64,000 bases of DNA from Fasciolopsis buskii. Taxonomy: Eukaryota; Platyhelminthes; Trematoda; Plagiorchiida; Fasciolidae. Below the pieces are notes generated by a model. The model was not told where the DNA came from. It did no database searches and saw nothing but the letters and a program-made list of their open reading frames with translations. The position numbers and the translations under genes were made by a program. Positions 24,240 to 35,625 of the stretch are shown here, one piece after another. The stretch spans positions 274,415 to 338,414 of the forward strand of contig LUCM01004005.1 in the NCBI GenBank assembly GCA_008360955.1, read 5' to 3'. Position 1 is the stretch's first letter, and the number at the start of each line of letters is the position of its first letter.

Positions 24240-25670
24240 TGAAAACCATAAAAGCATATGAACCTACTCAATTTGTACATCTTCGCAGTCAATCTGAAAA
24301 AATGACAACCAATTTATTATGTATTTGTGAAACCGGTACCGATTCTTCACTGGATACTTCCTCATCCATTGGGGCAGAAGATAATTACAAAATTCACCGT
24401 TTGTCGTCTCTTACACTACGGCTTCCGGCCGCTGAAATATAACAACGGAATCAACATGATGAGGAGGAATAATGATAAAATCCTGGGTTATTTAAACGGG
24501 TATACACGAACAACAAGCAATATAAGTCAACGAGGGCGAATGCTGGGGCTCTGAGAGAACTGGATGCAGAATAATGTATGCTTCGATTAGTGGGTACATC
24601 ATCATCTATTGTGCACTGCACTAGAGTAACATACCATCATCGGAGAATAAGAAAGTCAACCAATATCAACAGACCATAAAAATTTGGGCAGCACATCATT
24701 CGGCTACTCATCAGCAGTATCCCAACCAATACCACCGAGATGTTTAATGCAGCTTGCATTATAATCCGGCAATTGCGGAAATAACGATGAGTAAGCCCGT
24801 TGTCTATAAAGGCAATCAAAACGAATATGAAATCATAACACTACAGTTGTTCTACAGGCAGATGTATACACTATCGAAGGGCAAATGACTTTGCGTGATG
24901 CATTTGAAGTGGAAGTCCAAGATTTACATTTACCGCCAACAATACGTGAAAACAACAAAATTTCAGCCACACTTGTTGGAATTGTAGCAGGCATAATGTG
25001 ACTCCTCTAGATCGGCGATCAGGAAAAGCCGCTAGAAATGCACAGTAAGCGAGAAGCTTTTAACCTATCTTTTCCGTATATTTTCGCATACCTATATATA
25101 GCTGTTTAACTAGAGCATTGAAATTCTGAGTACTCGCACCGAAGCACAGTTGCTCACTAGATTCAAAAACAACGTAATAAAAGATATACAAATGAATGGG
25201 AAAATCAGTAGTAATTAAGGAAATACAAAGCCGTCCATTCGCAACTGGAGAAGCAAAACGTCATAACATACTAATAACCACAAGACTTTAAATGTTCTAC
25301 ATCTGACTGCCGTAACTTCACAAGAACTAATTTGTCCTTAAGTCTCCTCTATGGAAAAACCTGAGGGCCTTGTGTAGGCACCTGGCCGTAATTTTTCGGG
25401 CATTTTGTCAGCCGGAAAGCTGGATGGAGATGTGCAGCAACACTGAATCACCAACAGGCTTTAAAAGAACTTTGTGGTTCACCCTTCGCAACAAAGGTTT
25501 AGGGAAAGAGGAGGCGCCGGTTCATGTTATATTATTACGCACCGCATTGAGAACAAGCATGGGGCCAACGCAGCATTCAAACGGAATTTCACAGAAGGTA
25601 GACAAATAATGGGTAAAAATAATGGACTATAACAAACCAAATGATGTTTTTGGTTTTCACCGCATACATT
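24240..25670. other. stretch without a clear feature
   Basis: May contain upstream exons of the minus-strand gene, for example an acidic ATG-started frame near 24350 on the minus strand, but I could not link one in phase. The 79-codon frame at 25370-25609 (+) is unsupported. Confidence 0.4.
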
Positions 25671-25679
25671 GGTTTTTAT

Positions 25680-26240
25680 TGATGTTTTCAATGTGTTTAA
25701 GGAGAATGAGTTCTACAGACAGCCCACACAGTGGCCATCTCCCTCAATGTCTCCAACCGACAACAATCTTCACCTCTTGGGCTATAACAGGGAAGGCGCG
25801 AAGCGCCAACCGAGGCCAAAGCCGAAGCTAGCTTTTCATACCTCTGCGCCAATTCATAGCCTGACCGCCACGCCGTTTCTTCCAGCCTTGCCTAGCACGT
25901 GCATAAAGAGCACGAGAAGGTAAACGATGAGCAAGCATACGTAATAAGTGTCCAACCCGCCGAAGAAGGTGCACCGCGATTACCTTTATCAGAAGACGAC
26001 TGACTGCACCCAACACACGCCAACGCACCTCGTCATTGCTCACCCGATATTCCCACCAGATTTGAGCGATGCTTCGGTGGTCAGAAACAGAGAGCCGTCG
26101 GGCATCCCCAGCAATAATAGGCCAGGTCTCCCAACCAAAAAGCAGAACACAGCGAATTCGTCACAACGATACTGCACCTGGACATGGTGTGACGGCTTGC
26201 ATGCTTCCATGACCCAGCGAGCTATACAAGATGGTTTATC
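25680..26240 (-). mobile_element. RTE-type retrotransposon, 3' part, minus strand
   Basis: On the minus strand the conserved C-terminal region of RTE-type polyproteins can be read: ETWP, RRLSVSDHR, then RVSNDEVRWRVLG, VGHLLRMLAHRLPSRAL and GWKKRRGGQ. It is followed by a 3' UTR ending near an AATAAA. It belongs to the same broad family as the plus-strand element at 27815, but is a different copy in the opposite orientation. A frameshift separates the first motifs from the 26043-25828 frame. Confidence 0.75.
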
Positions 26241-27594
26241 TCAAGCCGAAGATCCAATCATGCCTCGAAGGCCAATGGGTAGAGGCCTGACGAAGTAGTC
26301 TCCTGATCCTCCAAGTAGGGAGTTGATATGAGTTTCCAACTCAGTCATAAAAACGAGTGGAAGAATAATTGATCCAAGTAGATGGGCGCCCACTCAGCTG
26401 TACCCCGCTGCCTTGCAGTCAGGTTCTTGTCAGAACCAAAGGCTTTGGTTGAGAACCCTAATCGTTTTTCTGCTCAGCAGCTGGACTCCCTAGCAGTACC
26501 TGTCCATCAATCCCCGTGAGTTACACGCCTACAAATAATTCCATACTGCATCGGTCGTTGCGCAGAATAATCAGGACTGCGCTGCCCATTGCATCGAGCG
26601 GGGTGGGTAGTGATATGTGTGCTACTGCTCAGAGTTCCCTCTCTTTTATTCAAACTGTTTCTTCTGTCTCCAACCCAATCTGTTTGCCCCTTCTGCCTAA
26701 TCATAGTATCCCCATTGATAACACGCACGATACTCGCAACGGTTTATTGTCAAGTAGTGTAGTAGGTGGTTTTCAGTCTGCTAGCTCACATTTTCTCAAG
26801 CCACGCCAGCCTCTGAATCTCGGTTCCTTCAATGTGCGCACTTTAATGCGGGTTGGCGAACAGGCGTGTTTGGCTCTGAGAGTGGACTCACTTTCGATTG
26901 ATGTCTGCTGCGTGAATGAAACATGAATTCAGGATTCGAGCAGAATAATTCAACTAACTGCACCTAACGTCCGGTCAAGATATTTTCTGGACACTTCAGG
27001 AGACGAAGCGGTTCAAGCTATGGGTCAACGCGGTGTAGGAATAGCCTTCAGTGAGAAGGTTGAAGCAGCCATTTTAGACTGGATCCCTGTTAACACTCTT
27101 TGGTGCACCGTGAGACTGCAGGAATCAGTCGGCGTCCGGAAGGATATTAGTGTTAAGCGCAGTTTATTTGTCGTCTCAGCATATGCTCCAACAGACTGCA
27201 ACATTGACATGGAGAAAGACGAGTATTGCCATGACCGCGCTACCTTTGTTCGGAGAAGCAAAGGCACTGACATTGTAGTAGTAGCAGGTCATTTTAATCC
27301 ACAAGTTGGAGAATGAGTGCATCGGAATCCTGTTTGGGTGGGCGGGTCACTGGGTCTAATGCAGCAAAAACGCCAGCTCCCCTACTGCAAAAAGGTGAAT
27401 AAGATACGTCGACAGTTGCAGCCTCAGCTGACGATAAACCTTAAGAATGACCGTGAAAACTGGTGGATTAAAGTAGCCGAAGAGATGGAGGAAGCGGCCG
27501 CTTCAGGCAACAGTCAAAGACTGTTTAAGCTTATACGCGACTGCGGTGGGCGGCGAACTCCGGTTAGTGAAGTCGTGTGCGATAGGAATGGAAG
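26070..27594 (+). repeat. first copy of a 1525-bp direct duplication (left of the gap)
   Basis: Matches 27605-29129 with a constant offset of 1535. All open frames inside are letter-for-letter identical to their counterparts. The left boundary lies inside the minus-strand RTE fragment, not at an element end, and the right boundary is the N gap. This is the signature of overlapping contig ends joined without collapsing. Confidence 0.92.
26280..27594 (+). mobile_element. 5' part of an RTE element (probably an artefactual copy)
   Basis: Starts TAGAGGCCTGACGAAGTAG, as do the copies at 27815 and 37344, and includes the 5' UTR and the endonuclease half. It is broken off by the gap and seems identical to the next copy, so it probably does not exist as a separate insertion. 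Confidence 0.75.
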
Positions 27595-27604
27595 NNNNNN
27601 NNNN
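27595..27604. other. assembly gap of 10 N
   Basis: Ten undetermined bases, a nominal gap size. The sequence after the gap repeats what came 1535 nt earlier. Confidence 0.98.
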
Positions 27605-29129
27605 TGCTTCGGTGGTCAGAAACAGAGAGCCGTCGGGCATCCCCAGCAATAATAGGCCAGGTCTCCCAACCAAAAAGCAGAACACAGCGAATTCGTCACA
27701 ACGATACTGCACCTGGACATGGTGTGACGGCTTGCATGCTTCCATGACCCAGCGAGCTATACAAGATGGTTTATCTCAAGCCGAAGATCCAATCATGCCT
27801 CGAAGGCCAATGGGTAGAGGCCTGACGAAGTAGTCTCCTGATCCTCCAAGTAGGGAGTTGATATGAGTTTCCAACTCAGTCATAAAAACGAGTGGAAGAA
27901 TAATTGATCCAAGTAGATGGGCGCCCACTCAGCTGTACCCCGCTGCCTTGCAGTCAGGTTCTTGTCAGAACCAAAGGCTTTGGTTGAGAACCCTAATCGT
28001 TTTTCTGCTCAGCAGCTGGACTCCCTAGCAGTACCTGTCCATCAATCCCCGTGAGTTACACGCCTACAAATAATTCCATACTGCATCGGTCGTTGCGCAG
28101 AATAATCAGGACTGCGCTGCCCATTGCATCGAGCGGGGTGGGTAGTGATATGTGTGCTACTGCTCAGAGTTCCCTCTCTTTTATTCAAACTGTTTCTTCT
28201 GTCTCCAACCCAATCTGTTTGCCCCTTCTGCCTAATCATAGTATCCCCATTGATAACACGCACGATACTCGCAACGGTTTATTGTCAAGTAGTGTAGTAG
28301 GTGGTTTTCAGTCTGCTAGCTCACATTTTCTCAAGCCACGCCAGCCTCTGAATCTCGGTTCCTTCAATGTGCGCACTTTAATGCGGGTTGGCGAACAGGC
28401 GTGTTTGGCTCTGAGAGTGGACTCACTTTCGATTGATGTCTGCTGCGTGAATGAAACATGAATTCAGGATTCGAGCAGAATAATTCAACTAACTGCACCT
28501 AACGTCCGGTCAAGATATTTTCTGGACACTTCAGGAGACGAAGCGGTTCAAGCTATGGGTCAACGCGGTGTAGGAATAGCCTTCAGTGAGAAGGTTGAAG
28601 CAGCCATTTTAGACTGGATCCCTGTTAACACTCTTTGGTGCACCGTGAGACTGCAGGAATCAGTCGGCGTCCGGAAGGATATTAGTGTTAAGCGCAGTTT
28701 ATTTGTCGTCTCAGCATATGCTCCAACAGACTGCAACATTGACATGGAGAAAGACGAGTATTGCCATGACCGCGCTACCTTTGTTCGGAGAAGCAAAGGC
28801 ACTGACATTGTAGTAGTAGCAGGTCATTTTAATCCACAAGTTGGAGAATGAGTGCATCGGAATCCTGTTTGGGTGGGCGGGTCACTGGGTCTAATGCAGC
28901 AAAAACGCCAGCTCCCCTACTGCAAAAAGGTGAATAAGATACGTCGACAGTTGCAGCCTCAGCTGACGATAAACCTTAAGAATGACCGTGAAAACTGGTG
29001 GATTAAAGTAGCCGAAGAGATGGAGGAAGCGGCCGCTTCAGGCAACAGTCAAAGACTGTTTAAGCTTATACGCGACTGCGGTGGGCGGCGAACTCCGGTT
29101 AGTGAAGTCGTGTGCGATAGGAATGGAAG
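27605..29129 (+). repeat. second copy of the 1525-bp direct duplication (right of the gap)
   Basis: Same content as 26070-27594. This copy continues without interruption into the rest of the RTE element, so it is likely the true locus. Confidence 0.92.
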
Positions 29130-29355
29130 ACTCATCCAAGGTAGACAACAAAAGCTGGACCGTTGGGCAGAGCACTTCAAGGATCAGTTTAGCTGGCCAC
29201 ACGCCAACGTATTTAGGCCAACCTCTGAAGCTGCGAATCCTTGGGAGATGTCTGTCTACATCCCAACGGCACTGGAAGTGCAGCTGAATATTCAACTTCT
29301 GAAGAAGGGAAAGGCAGTCGGTTCCGGCGAACTCCTCCATTTCTTTTCAAAATGA
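28051..29355 (+). pseudogene. RTE endonuclease domain, interrupted
   Basis: One reading frame runs through the region with in-frame TGA at 28459 and 28849. The N-terminal endonuclease motif NLGSFNVRTLMRVGEQACLA is clear, followed by a CxNET stretch where the first TGA replaces the Arg of the usual ETRI (a CGA to TGA change). Later come RGVGIAFSEK, SAYAPTD and VVVAGHFNPQVG, where the usual GDFN aspartate is His. The endonuclease C-terminal third, including the SDH motif, appears to be missing: after GGSLGL the sequence jumps to the linker NDRENWW..AEEMEEAA that normally precedes the RT. The linker then shows FKLIRDCGGRR and DRWAEHF, typical of this clade. Confidence 0.8.
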
Positions 29356-29359
29356 GTGG

Positions 29360-30753
29360 AGAAGCTCTGTTGAAGTCCCTTACCTCCTTGCTCCATGATA
29401 TTCGGAAGGAGGAGCATATTCCATCACCATAGAGTGAGTCACTGATGGTACCTATCTTCAAGAAGGGCACACGGAGTGACTGCAGCAATCATCGTGGGAT
29501 TAGTTTAATTCCGATAATTTCTAAGGTTCTAGCTTCGCTAATGCCGCACCGTTTGACACCAATTCGCGAGAGTAACATCTGCGAACAGCAGGCCGGATTT
29601 CGACCAGGTTGCATCAACCAGATATCCACTCTCCGGCAGCTCCTAGAAACGCGCCACATACCGTCGTCCTACGATCGTAGTCTTTCTCCACTTGAAAAGT
29701 GCGTTCGACTCAGTGGGTCGGACAGCACTATTCAGTGCCCTCCACTGGAAGGATATGCCAACGAAGTTTGTAAACCTGTTGCGAGCATTGTACTCGCATA
29801 CCTATGGTCGCGGGAAAGTATACGGCGAACTATCAAGTTCATTCGAAACCAAAAGCGGCGTTCGATAAGAGTGTCCCATCTCTCCATTCCTGTTTAACTT
29901 CGTCATGGACGAGGTGATGGAAGATGCTTTAGGAGGTCTCCGGGATGTAGGAGTCGAACTGAGAAATGGAGGAAAGCTATGCGACCTAGATTACGCAGAC
30001 GACGTCATGTGCCTGTTCGAGTCTGCGGACCATGCACAACGCGCACTAGGTAGACTCTCGAGGCCGGTTGCTCGGTTTGGCATGTGCTTTGCACCTCCTA
30101 AGTGCAAAGTGCTGTTGCAGGACTGGACGACAGCAGTGTCGAACTTGGTGCTGGATGGAGAGATGGAGAGTGTAGACCGTTTCACCTACCTTGGTAACTG
30201 CATGTCAAACGATGGTACCTTGGCAGTATAGGTAAACACGCGCATATCGAAGGCTCGAGGAGCTTACGTTGGACTGAATTACTTGTGGAGTCGGCCTGAT
30301 GTTTCACTGAAGTTGAAAGGTCGTGTGTACCGTGGTGCAGTGCGTTCAGTTCTGTTGTACGGTTGCGAGACGTGGCGTATGCGTGTGGGCGATGTTCGTC
30401 GGTTAGATGTTTTCGGCCACCTTTGTCTACATAGTATGGCCAGGATTGGATGGAGTGACCGGGTGAGTTATGTGGAGGTCAGGAATCTAGTATTAGGTGC
30501 CCTCTGGTAGAATATCTTATTTCATCGTATAAAACTTAGTAGACTACGCTGGTTGGGTCACGTGTTGTGTATGGCGAGCACTTGTCTACAATACCGTGCC
30601 CTATTTTGTGTTCCTCCCAATGAATGGAAGAAGCCGTGTGGAGGTGAACAGATGATGTGGCAACGCGGGGTGAGAAAATGTACAGCGACCTTAGTTCAGG
30701 TAGGTGTCGCACGTCTTCGCGGTTGGGGTCCGAAAGACTCCTCAACTAGCTGA
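29360..30753 (+). pseudogene. RTE reverse transcriptase and C-terminal region, interrupted
   Basis: Motifs appear in order across two frames: VPIFKKGTRSDC, HRGISLIPI, QQAGFRPG, then after a frameshift motif A as FLHLKSAFDSV (catalytic Asp replaced by His). Next comes SPFLFNFVMDE, then motif C as LDYADDVMCL with both aspartates kept (tyrosine codon at 29992). Then FGMCFAPPKCK, FTYLG, in-frame TAG at 30229, KGRVYRGAVRSVLLYGCETW, another TAG at 30508, RLRWLGHVL and GWGPKD. The last motifs are the hallmark of RTE C-termini. Enzymatically dead. Confidence 0.85.
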
Positions 30754-31025
30754 CTGGAGACACTGAAGAATACGACAGTGAACCGTGAACAGTGGCGATC
30801 GTGCTGTCATTTTCTATTGAATCAGAATGATTGAAAACACGTGCGTTTGTACAGTTAGACTGTTTCGGGTGTTGGCTGCAGCAGCATCTTATCTTTTCCC
30901 GCCTGTGTAGGTCTACTTCCTGTTCCCCTTGGATATTCACTCTTTTTAATGAAACGGGAAAAGGCAGCGGTCAAGGAGGCTTGCCTTGCTGTTTAACGCT
31001 GAACGATGATGATGATGACAATGAC

Positions 31026-31200
31026 ACTGCCAACTGTGGCGTTGTACACCTTTCCCTTGAGGGAAACCCGGATGTCATGGAAACGCCACAAATGTCATGG
31101 GTTCACAAAAGCTGTGCTGGCTTTTGCATATCGTTTTAGGTAGGCGAACAGTAAACCTCACAGACCATTTCACTCATACCTAATGCTTTCGCACCAGTAG
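31026..31200. other. short spacer between two RTE copies
   Basis: Nothing recognisable between the (ATG)n tail of the plus-strand RTE and the minus-strand RTE. Confidence 0.5.
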
Positions 31201-32780
31201 CTCGGATGAGGTGAAACAGCTTGCGGCAACTTATCATGGCGGCAGCACGTTTCATCTCCAAAGCTCATTGAGACCACGAAATTTCACGATCTCTAAGCAA
31301 GCCAGCATTGAGTTCACATCTCACTACCAGCCGTGCTTCATCATACTCGCTATCAGCCACGATGGACTGGCGTGCGTCAAGAAGCCGCAGAGACTCATCA
31401 GAAATCCAGGGTTTCACAACACGAGGGATCAGGCCACAACTTGCTAAGCCAGCAGAATGCAAGACATTCTTGATGGACGACCAGTCTATTGATGTTTCGA
31501 GGTGGGGGAAATCCCAGCTTTTCAGCCAGTGCATTTCGAAAGACTAGTATACGAGCCGGATCAGATAGTTTGTCACAATCTAACCGGCAGTTTTGTAGAC
31601 AACCGCGCCATCTCTAGCTACTAGCGATGTGGTCGATTTAGATCCATCGATAACCCGAAGACGGACACCAGGCGGTATGCCGGCGATTGGAACGTCTGAA
31701 ACTCGAACCAGCGAGGAACAATTGATGGTCGCAACACAAAGCCAACAACCGTTCCCCGTCTTCAGAGTGACAGGAATCGAGACCAAAAGGACCTAGATGG
31801 ACGTTATTCGGGGACATTCGGGCTACTCTAGCATTCATATTCCCATCAAAAACCGCGATGTCACTCCGTATTGCTGTGCGCAAGACGTCCTGCAGCTTTT
31901 GACAGAAAGTATCTTTGAGTGCATCTGGGCTGCAATTTGTCAGAGATGACGCTGAGACAGCAAACAAGTTGTGTTTATCAGAACGACCACTGTTAACTTT
32001 TCACGAACTTCCAAGTCTCACTGCGTATAGCCAGCTGTCGACTGGGATCCAGTCAAGTAGTAGAGTCTCAGCCCTCTCACTGAGAGCCACACCATCGCCA
32101 GCAAAATCAGAAGCCACAGCCTTAGGGTCCACAGAAAGGCGCAGACGAGACATCACGAAAGGATTAGATGGAGACATTAGTCGAATAACAAAGCTGGAGT
32201 CCTAAATGCGAGTCCCTTGGATGCAAACCACATCGATGGTTAGGATCTCCAGCGAACGAGCTAAACACTCCTGTTGACCTACACGCATCAGTGTTGAATG
32301 CGTTGTGCGTTGTTGTACTACTCGGTCGCTCAGTCCAGGGTGGGTCTTTATATTCGAGGATGTACCTCTACCCTTCGCGCAGCCAAGCGATTTCTCCAAA
32401 GGAGCAGAACCATTCCAGACGAGCCAGTGGCCAGTTGATCGATTCATATGCTTCTTCTGGAAAACCTTGGGGGGGGTAGTGGAACACGACAAGCGGCAAT
32501 GGTCTTAGTTGGTTGGCGGGACACACTCACCACGTCGCAGTGCCACCAGTGGGATTTTGTAAGTTTTTAGGAAGATCGCTTGCCTGGCGAAAATCCGCCA
32601 TGCCCTCGACACTGCCGATGCTTGTCTGTGGTCGCTTATTCGGTGGGCTTGAGCTTACCTTATTCACGGCTAGCCACCTGCATGGTGGCCGTTCTCTTAT
32701 CCCCAACTCAAGGGCGCGTCTAGTAGCAGGTAGCTCTGCCCTGGAGGTGCCGTTCTGGTGGACTAACACGTGCTAATGGG
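31200..32780 (-). mobile_element. RTE-type retrotransposon, 5' half, minus strand (decayed)
   Basis: Read on the minus strand from about 32780. A 5' UTR-like stretch is followed by RVGQQECLARSLEILTIDVV (endonuclease start, 32492-32202). After a break comes the 31967-31638 frame with RSDIAVFDGNMNARVARMS and FGLDSCHSEDGERLLALC. Last is 31534-31265 with the linker ISDESLRLLDARQSI. The GDFNA motif has decayed to GNMNA and the frames are broken. The RT half is absent. It diverges clearly from the 27815 copy, so it is a separate subfamily. Confidence 0.8.
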
Positions 32781-33525
32781 ACCATTCAGTCAGATAATAA
32801 AGTGTTCTCAACTTTGACTTTGGTTTCAGAGGAATAGGAAAAAGGGTCTGACAAATTAAATGACTGATTTCAGTTTGAAACTTCAATTATTTTCGTCCCC
32901 TATTCGTCAAGCAAAGTAAGTAACATTTCAAGCCACCTGGACTGCAAAGAATGAACCGAATGAAGCTTTGTACCAGAATCATCAACGGTTCTCGCACGAT
33001 CACAGAGTTAAGCAATGTCTGGCCAGTTTAGCACTCGCACGGATGACCGGCCGAAAACAGTCGGTGTGGCGGCCATTTTTTTTCGATAGACGGTAATGCA
33101 TAGTCGCACGGCTAGTTACCACACTTGAGATGTTGGGACTCTATGCGGTGCTACGCCACTAAAAGTTACAAAGTCACGTTTGTCAGTTTTCTCTCCTTAC
33201 TGTGTAGAGGACCCTGGAGGCTACGGGGCATGCTCATTCCATTGCACTTACGCAACTCAAAGCGCGTAATGGAAGTTGACGGCATTAAGCTCCTCTTTGA
33301 AATTCCCGTTTCAGGATGGTGATGAGAATGAGAAATCTTTTCATGGTAATAAGTAAAGATTAGACTGCTCAAACTAACATAACAAGGGTCAGTTAAGTTG
33401 GATTCGGTAACTCCCAATAATTGGGAAAGGTCACTTTCTATCCCTTCCCAATGGAAGCGGACCTCAAGTCAGGTGATCGAGCACAAAAGCGGCAACAGCA
33501 GTCTGTCCTGAAAAAACGCCGCAGT
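32781..33525. other. stretch without a recognisable feature
   Basis: Short frames only, without motifs. It separates a minus-strand RTE from plus-strand RTE fragments. Confidence 0.4.
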
Positions 33526-33725
33526 TCTTTCCGAACTGAGTAAAAATGATCTGATATAGTCACTTACCGTCTTGTACCGCGAAGAATATAATGGGAAGCA
33601 CATCCCGTCATCATGGGGGAAAACAATGGTAGTACACACATTCAACAAGGGAACACGCAATGACTGTGGTAACTTCGGGTCACTTTACACTAACCCCGAC
33701 TCTGGCACCGATGGTAACATTTAGT
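33526..33725 (+). mobile_element. RTE reverse transcriptase fragment
   Basis: The plus strand reads REEYNGKHIPSSWGKTMVV then HTFNKGTRNDCGNFGSLY. This corresponds to the RT segment IP..W..V.IFKKGxRxDCxNxRGISL of the RTE clade. Strongly decayed. Confidence 0.6.
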
Positions 33726-34727
33726 GAGAGAAACACCCGTTAATAACAAGGTGAATCTCGCCAATATCAGTTAGGACGGGTCAAATTTCATATCTCCAAA
33801 AGCCGTACACACACTGTCGCTCTCAGTTTCAGTTTATGCAATAATTAACCTTGCACCGACGTGCCCTAGTTTTGGTTGTTACCTCACAGAACTATGTACT
33901 CAAAAGAGAAAAACAAAACGAGAAACAGTGAAACATTGGCTACAAATGAATAGGTTGGAGAATTTTGTGGAAAAGTAAAAGATTTCCAGCGTAGCAAAGT
34001 CAATAACCCCAATGTTGGACCATATCACCGATCGCTTCCAAACGCCGTTTCGCAGAATCTCGTGGGCTCCAAATCAGCAGTCCAAACCGACTTATGACAG
34101 TCGATCAGTTACGCTCGCCATACCTTCTCCATTTCATCAAGTGACTAAATCGAATCATTCCACAAATACCTGCCGTGGAGAACATCGTACGACAGTGCAG
34201 ACGGTCTGCGGACATGAGTAAAACATGTTGCAATCATTCAAATTTATTTAGATTCACTGTCTTTCCGAAAGATAAAACTCTAAGACATACCACCGATTCA
34301 CGACGGAGTAGATCAACCGAAAACCGCCGATTATTTCGGTTCACACCAGTATCCCAAGCAGGCTTTTGTTTGCCTAGCCCGTGCGCATATCCGCGTAAAA
34401 ATAACCCGTTTCGCATAGCTGACACTAGATCATCGTCAACGATCTCAATTCCAGTCGCGTATTTTAACCTGATTATCCCAACAACAAAACGCCCAGTATA
34501 TGAGCGAATAGTGACTGAATCAGAGCACCTCTGCATTCAAAGACAACTGGAATTCACACCAAGCTACTAAGAAAAAATGAGTAATATGACTTCACTCAGT
34601 TCGATAACTATTTGCAGAAATTCGCAAAAGAGATCCTCAAGGATTGATATGAATAAGGATTTGAAAAGATTGACAAAAATAATGAGAGGACTTAGTGTGA
34701 GATAAAAGGATGACAATTTGGTAAATG
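33726..34727. other. stretch between two RTE fragments
   Basis: The 131-codon frame at 34175-34570 and its minus-strand counterpart show no motif I recognise. It probably interrupts one RTE copy whose pieces flank it (33526-33725 and 34728-35625), since both pieces are in order on the plus strand. Confidence 0.4.
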
Positions 34728-35625
34728 TCAGATTCAAATTGTCCGTAGACATTATCCTGCGCCGACTATCTAGTACTTGCGAAGGGTGTACAGGTGAGAA
34801 TCAAGCCGGTTTCGGACTCGACTGGCGTTGTATTGATAAATATTCAGTTTGCAACAGACAGGAGAACATACTATTTCCTTGGGTTCACGATCTCTATCTT
34901 CCTAGATCTGGAAGCGGCGCTAGCCTCAGTCGACCGTACGCTGCCTCATACCGAAGGGTGTGCCATGTGAAACCACTTACCCTGTTAAGTCTTTGAATCC
35001 GAACATCCGAATCTGAGTTCGTTTGCCGAATTCACCACGAGAAGTCGTGTTCCTCATGGTTACCACCCTCCACCTTTTCTTTCCAACTTCGCCACTGAAA
35101 CGATAGTGGAAATCGTCCTACCTTCATGTAACGATAGTAGCGGTGATATGTGCCCAGAAAAAGATTTGTCTGACTTGCAGTGTGCGGACCATGTTGAACT
35201 GCTGAGTGAGGACCCCAGTGAGCTGTGCATTTTCCCTGACCGTCTGAACGATAGTATAAGTATGTTTTGGATATATTTCACACCTCCGAACAGCAAAATG
35301 TTGTTGGAAGATTAAATCTGCTTGGAGTCGAATCTTGTTCTTGCAGGGAAAGAACTAGGGGAAGTAGATAGATTCCGGTATTTGGGTAGATGGGTTTCAC
35401 CTGGTGATTGTATACGGGATGAAAGATTTCCGCGCATGCGGAAGGCTCGATTAGCAATCAATTTGACGCATCTTTGGCGTCGATGTAACACCCAGTCATT
35501 GATCAAAGGTCGAGTTTACGAGCACCATTTAGGTCGCTGCTACTACACAACTCAAAAACAGTCTCTGAGGGCATGTGTGAAGACATGCCGTGTTTGACTA
35601 TCGTTGTCTTCGTGGTATTGTTAGA
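34728..35625 (+). mobile_element. RTE reverse transcriptase, decayed copy
   Basis: Reads IILRRLSSTCEGCTGENQAGF, then a motif-A-like piece read as DLEAALASVDRT, then CPLS-like traces. Motif C has decayed to LQCADHVELL (usually LEYADDI). Then come FTPPNSKMLLED, VDRFRYLGRWVSPGD, RKARLAINLTHLWRR and SLIKGRVY. A TAA stop falls between 35315 and 35322. Catalytic residues are lost. Confidence 0.8.

Larger units (their letters stand above)
27815..31025 (+). mobile_element. nearly full-length RTE-type non-LTR retrotransposon (decayed)
   Basis: About 3.2 kb, the usual length of RTE elements. Order: 5' UTR starting TAGAGGCC, endonuclease, reverse transcriptase, the typical RTE C-terminal region, short 3' UTR, and an (ATG)n tail at about 31004-31024. 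RTE proteins are single polyproteins of endonuclease plus reverse transcriptase that insert by target-primed reverse transcription. This copy is dead: the endonuclease is shortened and holds in-frame stops, and the RT has frameshifts, stops and a lost motif A aspartate. The two halves are described separately. Confidence 0.85.

Noticed and set aside
27546..27833. Open frames reading through the N gap
   Set aside because: They exist only because undetermined bases are read as X. The downstream part is antisense to an RTE fragment.
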